Below, one piece after another: positions 1-7,015 of a stretch of DNA of 64,000 nt. Position 1 is the first letter of the stretch. Each line of letters begins with the position of its first letter. The position numbers were made by a program, and so were the translations under genes. The notes under the pieces are model-generated. The model was not told where the DNA came from and made no database searches. It worked only from the letters and a program-made list of their open reading frames with translations. This DNA is from Taibaiella sp. (GTDB lineage Bacteria > Bacteroidota > Bacteroidia > Chitinophagales > Chitinophagaceae): the NCBI GenBank assembly GCA_019638495.1, contig JAHBTQ010000009.1, forward strand, positions 108,983 through 172,982, given 5' to 3'.

Positions 1-1751
1 GTCCCATCGCGCAAGCCAGGAATAATCATAATGCCGGTTGCAGAGACAATGCCGATAATCGGTGGCTGTGGCCCGGCACCTACTTTATCGTAAGTAATGG
101 TATCAATTCCACCGGCATTGAGACCGCTTATAACAAGCTGGCCGTCTGCGGCGCCGCAAAAAGTTGGGTTAACCGGGGAAATAACAGGAACGAGACGAAG
201 TGGCGCCACAACTGTGTCCGTATCGGCAAGTGCACATTGGGTTGTAATATCCGTAACAATTTTATATATCCATATTCCGGGGCCTCGCCAATCTACCACA
301 GGAACCGTAGTACCAGAAGTGATCGTATCCGGAGGGAGAACCCCAGCGAGATCTTGTACAATTATTTTCCACGGACTTCCTTGCCCTCCTGGTGTTGCAG
401 TTATCTGTGCTTTTTGTATGCACTGGATCGGAATGGTGGTGCTGGCATTGATAGCAGGGACAGGATAGATGTTAATCGTATAGGCTACGTTGCTAATGCC
501 ATTCAACGGGCAGGCATCATCGCGCATGTTCATGAAAAATGTGTAGCTGCCGGGAGCCATCAAAGAAGCGTCTCCTGAGAATAACACTGTAGGAGCTGCA
601 GTGCCGTTGCCTAGTACCGTAAACGTGATGCCCGCCGGTACGCCAGATGCCGTGACTGTTAGGTGCAAGGTCGGGTTATCAGGTGTAGGATTAGCCATAA
701 GCAGGAATCTTCCCGTATTACCGCACACGTGGTATGTATTTACACCATCAGGCTGCAACACACCTGTATCTACTACTACACCCGGCGATGGTGGCTGAAT
801 GGGACAATCCTGAACAAGGAACGTCATCTCGCGCTGGCAGGTGCCCACCAGAACGCCTCCACGATATTCACTCACACGATAAACAACAATTGATCGCTGC
901 AGGAAGTTAGGACTGAAGCAAATCTGACCGCTTGCCGGATCGAAGTTGTAGCTGCCGGCCGCAACCCTGAGAGGGGTTGTTGCTGAAACCGGAGTAGCAC
1001 CCCATGCAGTACCTGTATAGGTAACCGGAGTACCAAGGCCGCAAGAGCCACTAGCTACAGTTGTATTGATTGCAGGAATAAGGTCGAACCTCAGACTGTC
1101 GCCCTCCGCGTCAATAGCGCCGGGTGTATAACATGTAGGCGTGTTCAAACAAAAGAATGGAGTAGGGACAACAGTAAGATTAGGTGAACTATTGTCATAA
1201 ACAGAGTTGTCAAGTGTAGCCGTAAGCTCCATCAATGTACTACCCGGGGTAACAATGTTAGTAATCGCGGCTGCGCGACCAGCAGAGCTCGGTCCGTAGT
1301 TTGAGTTAAAGACAAACTTCCAATTAGTAGATGTGTGGGGAAGCGTATATATTGCCGAATAGGTGAATTTTTTGATACCTGGAATTGCAAAGGATGGGTT
1401 AGTACACTGTGTCAGCGCTAATGATGCGGGACAAACAGGTGTAATTTCTACTCCTGGTGGCTGGAAATTCAATCGAAAAGGCATACCAGGCTCCAACACA
1501 GTGTTGTCATAGATGCAAATCTGGGGCGCTGCTGGTGTCGGTGGACCATCATCAAGGGTTGCGAACGCACCAGAACTTGCCGGACCACAGTCTCCGTAAA
1601 GAACAACAGTAATACGGTACTGAAGACCAGTAATATGTGTGTAGAAAATATCGCCGCCAACCACGTGCGAGGCAAACGAAGCAATAGAGCCCATTACAAG
1701 CAAAATACTCAGAGCAAGACTGCGAAAAACGACAGGTAGTGTTCTTTTCAT
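1..1751 (-). CDS. Giant secreted surface protein, N-terminal part (gliding/T9SS-associated type), truncated by window edge
   Basis: Reading the minus strand from ATG at 1751, the frame stays open to the left edge, giving at least 583 residues with no stop, so the gene is partial at its 3' end. It begins with a signal peptide (MKRTLPVV, hydrophobic stretch, cleavage near SFA) followed at once by SHVVGGDIFYTHITG and YRITVVLYGDCG. This opening is typical of very large Bacteroidota surface proteins that usually end in a gliding-motility-associated C-terminal (T9SS type B) domain. The rest is beta-rich, Thr/Pro/Gly-rich, with several Cys, consistent with PKD/Ig-like repeats, including a CFSPNFLQRSIVVYRVSEYR segment. 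Its C-terminus is not visible, so the sorting signal is inferred. Several short plus-strand ORFs over this stretch are shadows of it. Confidence 0.8.
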   Translation of the reverse strand, partial: MKRTLPVVFRSLALSILLVMGSIASFASHVVGGDIFYTHITGLQYRITVVLYGDCGPASSGAFATLDDGPPTPAAPQICIYDNTVLEPGMPFRLNFQPPGVEITPVCPASLALTQCTNPSFAIPGIKKFTYSAIYTLPHTSTNWKFVFNSNYGPSSAGRAAAITNIVTPGSTLMELTATLDNSVYDNSSPNLTVVPTPFFCLNTPTCYTPGAIDAEGDSLRFDLIPAINTTVASGSCGLGTPVTYTGTAWGATPVSATTPLRVAAGSYNFDPASGQICFSPNFLQRSIVVYRVSEYRGGVLVGTCQREMTFLVQDCPIQPPSPGVVVDTGVLQPDGVNTYHVCGNTGRFLLMANPTPDNPTLHLTVTASGVPAGITFTVLGNGTAAPTVLFSGDASLMAPGSYTFFMNMRDDACPLNGISNVAYTINIYPVPAINASTTIPIQCIQKAQITATPGGQGSPWKIIVQDLAGVLPPDTITSGTTVPVVDWRGPGIWIYKIVTDITTQCALADTDTVVAPLRLVPVISPVNPTFCGAADGQLVISGLNAGGIDTITYDKVGAGPQPPIIGIVSATGIMIIPGLRDG

Positions 1752-1993
1752 AAATACGCGAATATGAATGTTTTTCAAGGCACGAAAATGCCTAACCTAT
1801 TAGACAGCAAAATACCTAAAATAGTTTGCCTCGTGTAAAAATAAATTATTTGTATCAATAAAAATCAAAAGCCAAGCATTTTCGTATTTCTAAACTAAAA
1901 TTCAGCACGATACGTATGAAACAGACGCATATTTTTGCAAATCAGAATATATAACAGATACTTAAAATATCGCATTTTCGGGACAGGTGTAAC

Positions 1994-3364
1994 CTATTTG
2001 CCGGGCGACCGTGACAGATCTCTGAGGTAGAAAGCAATTGTACCGGAGACTACGATACATAGCGCAAAAAGCTGATACTTCAATTCATTACTTAGGAATA
2101 TAAAGACCCAGATGGCAATACTCAGCAAAGCCGGGAAAGGAAATAGCGGCATGCGGAAAGGCCTCGGTGATATTTTGCTGCGATATCGCAACATTACCAG
2201 CCCAATGGCCTGGGACACAAACTGCACAAGCATCCGCATCATCAAAATGGCCGTAATTACCTCGCCCAACCTGAACAAGAGGCTGAACAGGAACCCCGCC
2301 CCACCTAGAAGCAGCAACGACACATGCGGAAATTTGTGCTTTGGATGAACATCGCCGAATATTTCAAAGAAATCCCCTTTCAATGCGGCTGCATATGGTA
2401 TGCGCGAATAGCCAAGGATACCGGCAAAAAGTGCCGAAGCGGCAATAAATAATATGAGCACTGTTGCTATTTGCCCCACCAGGTGGCTGCCGTATATTCG
2501 CTCGAAGTAAACACTGACCACAAAATCTGAACCTGCTATCTCCTGCCAGGGCAGCACACCCAGCACCACCGTTTGCATACCCAGGTACAATATCGCAATA
2601 CCGGTTATGGACATCACTATGCTCCGAGGGATGTTCTTCGACGGTTCTTTGATCTCGCCACCAAGATGACATACGTTGTAGTAGCCAAGGTAGGAATACA
2701 CCGCATTGAGCGACGCCTGGCCAAGTGCGGCGAATAGCAAAGTAGAACTATCGAAACTTTCAAAGCTCCAGTTAAAAGCCTGCGAAGGCTGAAAAGAACC
2801 AATGCCGGAAAGTATGAGCCACACAATTGTGCCGCCGGTTACCACCCACATTGCTACGGATATTTTTCCGATGCTCTTGATGTTGCGATACAAGAGCGCG
2901 ATAAGCAATAGCACCAATGAGCCACTGACAACCTTCTTACCAACAACGCTAAGCGGCACAAGAAAAGAAAAGTACTTAGCGAAGCCAATTGCACCACTGG
3001 CTATCACCAGGGGCGCCTGTATGGTCGTTTGCCAGATAAAGAGAAAGGGCAACAATTTCCCAAGACGCTTACCCTCAAATAGCTTTCCCAGGAAGACATA
3101 ACTACCACCTGCCTCGGGCCATGCAGCACCGAGCTCTGCCCATACCATACCATCGGCATAGGCAAGCAGTGCGCCCACCAGCCATGCGAGTATTGCCTGG
3201 GGGCCATGCATCAACGAAACGATGATAGGCAGCGTAACAAAGGGACCAATGCCCACCATATCTATCATATTGATAGCTGTGGCCTGCCATAAGGAAAGTC
3301 CTCTTTCGAGATGCGCGTTATTGTCGGATTGCAAGTGTGTGATTGTGCCTCCTAAAGTAAACAA
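1994..3364 (-). CDS. APC-superfamily amino-acid permease
   Basis: 456 residues with about 12 hydrophobic segments. It opens with LSLWQATAINMIDMVGIGPFVTLP, the first-helix signature of APC (amino acid/polyamine/organocation) permeases, including the unwound-helix glycine region. Predicted inner-membrane uptake or exchange of amino acids; the substrate cannot be read from sequence. Start choice is uncertain. The frame opens at a TTG (3364). An AGGAGG lies just inside it, about 13 nt ahead of another TTG (3334), and the first ATG is only at codon 33, too far into helix 1. It stands alone between the giant surface protein and the secreted protein at 3451, all on the same strand, with 86 bp upstream. 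Confidence 0.85.
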   Translation of the reverse strand: MFTLGGTITHLQSDNNAHLERGLSLWQATAINMIDMVGIGPFVTLPIIVSLMHGPQAILAWLVGALLAYADGMVWAELGAAWPEAGGSYVFLGKLFEGKRLGKLLPFLFIWQTTIQAPLVIASGAIGFAKYFSFLVPLSVVGKKVVSGSLVLLLIALLYRNIKSIGKISVAMWVVTGGTIVWLILSGIGSFQPSQAFNWSFESFDSSTLLFAALGQASLNAVYSYLGYYNVCHLGGEIKEPSKNIPRSIVMSITGIAILYLGMQTVVLGVLPWQEIAGSDFVVSVYFERIYGSHLVGQIATVLILFIAASALFAGILGYSRIPYAAALKGDFFEIFGDVHPKHKFPHVSLLLLGGAGFLFSLLFRLGEVITAILMMRMLVQFVSQAIGLVMLRYRSKISPRPFRMPLFPFPALLSIAIWVFIFLSNELKYQLFALCIVVSGTIAFYLRDLSRSPGK

Positions 3365-3450
3365 CTATGGCGGGATTTTCTAAGAGCCTAGCGGCTGTAA
3401 GCACTATTTAGGCCGGTGTCCAGACTATATGCCTAAAATGAAATCTTCGT

Positions 3451-5679
3451 TTAATCCTTGTTAAGTTGTCGGTAGGCCTTAATAAATATCACACCGAGAT
3501 TGCGATGAGGCGGAATGTAATCCGCAAACTTCTCTGAAAGCAGCGGCACTTTGGAGAAATAGGTTTCAAGTTCCTGCCATATGCTTACCCAGTTCACATC
3601 TTTACCATCCAGCAGTTGTGTATTGATAGCACGAATAATGGGCTCATTGATGGCCCCTACCCCCGTTTGCTTAGAGGAAATTATATGTGCTCCATGCGAC
3701 TTCTGCAACACTGTAGCAACATTGTGATAGCCACCACATGAGCCCAGCACCACGATGCGGGCATTGGTATCTATCCGCTCCAGGGTAGTCTTTACATGAT
3801 AGCTATGCCCCCGGTGTATAATAACAGTCGGCTTTATGCCGGATTTGAAAAGATGATCGTCGAGCGAATCTATGGCGGCATCGTCCAGAGGTTCTTTCAG
3901 GGGCTTGTTGGCAAATATCTTTATCCCCTTGCCTGCCGCCGATGTTACTGTGGACCAATAGGTACCTGTAGTATCAACGATCCACTTATTGTCATGCAGA
4001 CGATCGTCAATGAAGTTGGCATAAGCCGTCCGTCCATCTTCATCTCCATAGAAGAACACCCGCTCGAAGATAGCGCCTGTATCGTTCGCAAGCATGTTTG
4101 CCGCTACCACGTTCACAGGTGGAATTTTCAAACGTGCAGAAATGGCGGCAGAACCAGTATCCGTCGCCTGTGCATTACTACTATTGATAATTGCACCAAG
4201 TAAGTGGTAAACGATCTGCCCCTTGCGGCTCTCCATCTTCCGGCTCCGCTCATAATTCTCCCGCACTTTGCCTTCAAGAAATGTCAATAGGTTCGCGTCT
4301 TTTATGGAGCCAAACGCATCAGCAACGTTCACTGCGTCTTCCAGGTCGTCCGGTCCACCCTTCTCCAGTCCGCCAATAAAGCGATTCATGACGGAGGTTT
4401 TTGCGGTATCGGCCATTGACCCCAGGAATTCAGACAGGGTATTGTAGCCCGCACATAAACGGATGAATGACCGAAACTGGTCGTAACCCAACGATGCCAG
4501 CAATTCATTGCCTCGTTGCGGTGGCATTCGCTCCATCATTCGCTTGAATGTTCCCAGGAAACTACTCGTATAAATCTCCTCACGCCCGTAAACCATGATG
4601 TAGTAGAGGGCAGCCGGCGACAAACTATCTATGCATCTGAAGCGCACATCGTCCGTTGTGTCGTGCAGTTCATTCATCTGCCGCACAAAATTCTTCAGCG
4701 TGGCATACTCCAGTTCTTCAGTATACAGTTCTTTTGTCAGGGGCTCGTTGGCAATACGCAACTTCACTATTTCGGCAAAGGAACGTGCAGGATCAGCAGC
4801 CACACTATCTGTGTGCTCCACTGTCCAGGTACCCTTAAATATGTAAGAAAGAAATGGCAACGCCTTTAGTGGGGCATCAGACTCAGCTGCGAGCTGCACG
4901 ATTGCCTGAACATATGGATCTGAGGTGCGGTACACGGCCTTCTTCAGTAACATGTTACTGGATAGCGCATAGCTAAATATCAGCTTAGGCTCCTGCCGCG
5001 CGGCCGCAGATATAATGGCAGGTGCAAAGGTGTCTTTTGAAAACTCTTCAAGTCTTTTGAGCATTAACACGGGATCTTTCCTACCCATCCACGAATAAAT
5101 GTACGCACGCGCGTCGGACTGCCCCTCAAGCAGAAATTTGGCATTGTCAAGCGTAGCCAGGGAGGGATTCGCCACTACAAAGTCTAGCGACTTCCATTCG
5201 TTTGCAGCCACTATCATGTCGTGCATATTGTCTACCAGCTGCACATAATAGCCAGCATCCGGGCGAGGGTCTCCATTATACTGGCGTAGCAGTTCCCATA
5301 TGGCACGAAGGCTCTGGATCTTCTGCTGGTTGGCAGCAACTGAGTCCCTGCCATTATCAGGCATGTTCTCGACCATTACACGCATCGCATTTACCCTGCC
5401 TACAAGGGCCGCCGTCAGATGTTTTGAGAGTTTTGGATTACCGAAAGCAGTTACCCAATTGTCAGGGAAGCCGTCGGCTACGTCAGCCTTCGTCTGCTCC
5501 TTTGTGATCTTATCGTGAAACAAGGTGCGTGCCAGGGGTATGGGATTCACCAGCGTATCTACCAGGTATGGGCTTACACGAAACCAGCGACTCTGCTCAT
5601 TATTTCCCGCACGCGAGGCCGACATGGCAAAAGCCATGCAACTGAGAAGCATAAGAAGGCGGTATAAGCGCGTTGACAT
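3451..5679 (-). CDS. Large secreted protein with clan-CD cysteine-protease-like C-terminal region
   Basis: 742 residues from ATG 5679 (the frame also opens at a TTG at 5700, but the ATG gives a cleaner signal peptide with cleavage near SASRA). Residues about 30-560 are largely alpha-helical and not recognised. The last ~150 residues look like an alpha/beta fold: a beta strand ending in HRGHSYH (about residue 622) and another ending in VVLGSCGG (Cys about 648). A strand-His-x-Gly-His followed ~25 residues later by strand-Gly-Ser-Cys-Gly-Gly is the His/Cys dyad layout of clan CD peptidases and CHAT domains. This is a motif-based inference; no closer family was recognised. A TAnnTTTG box (complement of 5712-5719) lies about 33 nt upstream of the ATG and supports that start. 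Confidence 0.6.
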   Translation of the reverse strand: MSTRLYRLLMLLSCMAFAMSASRAGNNEQSRWFRVSPYLVDTLVNPIPLARTLFHDKITKEQTKADVADGFPDNWVTAFGNPKLSKHLTAALVGRVNAMRVMVENMPDNGRDSVAANQQKIQSLRAIWELLRQYNGDPRPDAGYYVQLVDNMHDMIVAANEWKSLDFVVANPSLATLDNAKFLLEGQSDARAYIYSWMGRKDPVLMLKRLEEFSKDTFAPAIISAAARQEPKLIFSYALSSNMLLKKAVYRTSDPYVQAIVQLAAESDAPLKALPFLSYIFKGTWTVEHTDSVAADPARSFAEIVKLRIANEPLTKELYTEELEYATLKNFVRQMNELHDTTDDVRFRCIDSLSPAALYYIMVYGREEIYTSSFLGTFKRMMERMPPQRGNELLASLGYDQFRSFIRLCAGYNTLSEFLGSMADTAKTSVMNRFIGGLEKGGPDDLEDAVNVADAFGSIKDANLLTFLEGKVRENYERSRKMESRKGQIVYHLLGAIINSSNAQATDTGSAAISARLKIPPVNVVAANMLANDTGAIFERVFFYGDEDGRTAYANFIDDRLHDNKWIVDTTGTYWSTVTSAAGKGIKIFANKPLKEPLDDAAIDSLDDHLFKSGIKPTVIIHRGHSYHVKTTLERIDTNARIVVLGSCGGYHNVATVLQKSHGAHIISSKQTGVGAINEPIIRAINTQLLDGKDVNWVSIWQELETYFSKVPLLSEKFADYIPPHRNLGVIFIKAYRQLNKD

Positions 5680-5752
5680 TAATATCTGCCGTAGATGCAA
5701 GTGATTAACGTCAAATATACCTTTTTAAGTGTGAAGGAAACGGCAAAACCAG

Positions 5753-6004
5753 CTATATCTCCTGCACCTTTTCCAGTGCCTTCAATATTCGCTGCCATAA
5801 GTTTCTGTCCGTATATTCAGCCAATATGCGGTTAGTCCGGGTTATATATTCTATCTTAAATAGTCCATCATCCGTGCCCCATGACTGAAGGCCTACAAGT
5901 TCCCTTACCTTCAGAGACAAGTGCAGGTAGCCGTTGATAAAAATTCGAAGACTAAGCATATTGTGCTTTACCTCTACATTTCCATTTTTCTCAGAGTTAC
6001 TCAT
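5753..6004 (-). CDS. Small hypothetical protein
   Basis: 83 residues, no signal peptide or membrane segment, not recognised. It contains a beta-rich middle (LSLRIFINGYLHLSL, LFKIEYITRTNRILAEY) and a charged helical C-terminus (WQRILKALEKVQEI). It starts 10 nt after the stop of the small membrane protein at 6015-6281 and is very likely co-transcribed with it. The mention of a ligand or partner would be guesswork; the pairing with a membrane protein suggests a cytosolic accessory. Confidence 0.55.
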   Translation of the reverse strand: MSNSEKNGNVEVKHNMLSLRIFINGYLHLSLKVRELVGLQSWGTDDGLFKIEYITRTNRILAEYTDRNLWQRILKALEKVQEI

Positions 6005-6014
6005 AAACGGCGGT

Positions 6015-6281
6015 TTAGAGCTTCTGATTCAGCTTTGCCTTATCGTTCCGGTCATGCCCCTCGATCTTTACAATTTTATTATATATCCCAATAGCAAACA
6101 GGGGTGCTGCCCACTGCCCCACAAAAAGTGCCAGGTGTTTCTGGCGCAGCACGCCTAACATAAGAGCGAGCCCCATGGACCCCAGGGCCGCGAATAGCCA
6201 TAGATCAGATGGCAGTTTTGCAGTTTGCTTTTCCAGTTCTTCAGTCAGGAATCCTTCATTATAAGCCGCATTGTTTTCCAT
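6015..6281 (-). CDS. Small two-helix membrane protein
   Basis: 88 residues from ATG 6281 (MENNAAYNEG). It has a short acidic amphipathic N-terminus followed by two hydrophobic segments (LWLFAALGSMGLALMLGVL and LALFVGQWAAPLFAIGIY) and a charged Lys/Asp-rich tail. The open frame extends upstream to 6413, but a TAnnTTTG promoter box on the minus strand (complement of 6305-6312) lies inside that extension, and the extension has no recognisable features, so the shorter start is preferred. First gene of a two-gene unit with the 83-residue protein downstream. Function unknown. Confidence 0.6.
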   Translation of the reverse strand: MENNAAYNEGFLTEELEKQTAKLPSDLWLFAALGSMGLALMLGVLRQKHLALFVGQWAAPLFAIGIYNKIVKIEGHDRNDKAKLNQKL

Positions 6282-6432
6282 AAGAAAGGTGTTTTTGTCT
6301 GTTGCAAAGCTACTCGCGGCGCCAGTGTCATTTGTTACATCGGAACCATTCAGATTTACAGGCTTCGCCCCCGCGCAATGACTATTTACAGGAATACGCC
6401 TGACCAAAGTCATTTTTTACGGCTACCCCTGC

Positions 6433-6448
6433 TTATACATTTGTATAA
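6433..6448. promoter_or_regulatory. Perfect 16-bp palindrome containing a CopY-type cop box, overlapping the -7 promoter element
   Basis: TTATACATTTGTATAA is a perfect inverted repeat with 7-bp arms. Its core TACATTTGTA fits the operator consensus TACAnnTGTA of CopY/BlaI/MecI-family repressors, and the same bases include TACATTTG (6436-6443), a match to the Bacteroidota -7 element TAnnTTTG. It ends one base before the ATG at 6449 of the operon that encodes the copper ATPase. A repressor bound here would block the promoter. The consensus is established for CopY; its use here is inference, since no CopY/BlaI gene lies in this window. Confidence 0.5.
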
Positions 6449-7015
6449 ATGAGTAGTGACATGACCATAGGCACACATGAGTATTTCCGGGAGACAGGGC
6501 TTGTACCATTTGCCGACCAGTTGAAGTCAAAATACTATGCGGCAGCCGAGGATATCAACAATAAAGCTCGCCGTCAAACCGAGAAGATAAAACGCCTGGA
6601 GATGGCCGAAGCGCCACTGCAGTATGTGAGCCTGTGCGAAAGGGTGCTTACAGAAACCGATTCTTACATCAGGAACCGCCAGTCGGTTTATCTGCCTTAC
6701 GTACTGAAACTTTCAGACAAAGTAGCGGACGACCACAATTGCGCTAACTGCACCGGTAACTGCAAGTTGGAGCATGATTCGCATGTGATGGAACTCAATG
6801 CTACTAACGACCTCATTCGCCAGGTGCTGAGCAGGCTAAAAATGGCCTCTCTTCCGCTCTACTCTGAAACCACTTTCCCGGACGAGTTCCGTGTGCTTCG
6901 CGCACACATGACACTGCTAGAAAATCACCTTACAGAGCTGGTATTTCTTGAAAACAACTACCTTATTCCTAAAATAAGGGAGGCTCAAAAAAGCATCAAT
7001 GCCCTTAACAAATGA
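6449..7015 (+). CDS. Hemerythrin-like helical protein preceding the copper ATPase
   Basis: 188 residues, almost entirely alpha-helical, cytosolic. The C-terminal half has the spacing and flavour of hemerythrin HHE helices (HDSHVMELN, FRVLRAHMTLLENH, LVFLENNYLIPK), with His and Glu positions that could hold a metal. A Cys-rich insert (CANCTGNC, around residue 110) may bind metal as well. The family call is by pattern and moderate. Its 3' end overlaps the start of the CcoI gene by 17 nt, so the two are translated from one message, which points to a role in copper or cytochrome-oxidase assembly. A palindromic operator candidate sits directly before its ATG. Confidence 0.55.
   Translation: MSSDMTIGTHEYFRETGLVPFADQLKSKYYAAAEDINNKARRQTEKIKRLEMAEAPLQYVSLCERVLTETDSYIRNRQSVYLPYVLKLSDKVADDHNCANCTGNCKLEHDSHVMELNATNDLIRQVLSRLKMASLPLYSETTFPDEFRVLRAHMTLLENHLTELVFLENNYLIPKIREAQKSINALNK

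Noticed and set aside
97..893. Several plus-strand ORFs of 65-123 residues
   Set aside because: They are antisense shadows of the giant secreted protein that reads open on the minus strand from 1751 to the window edge; their composition is not protein-like.
6282..6413. Longer start of the small membrane protein
   Set aside because: A -7 box (complement of 6305-6312) lies within the extension and it adds no recognisable segment.
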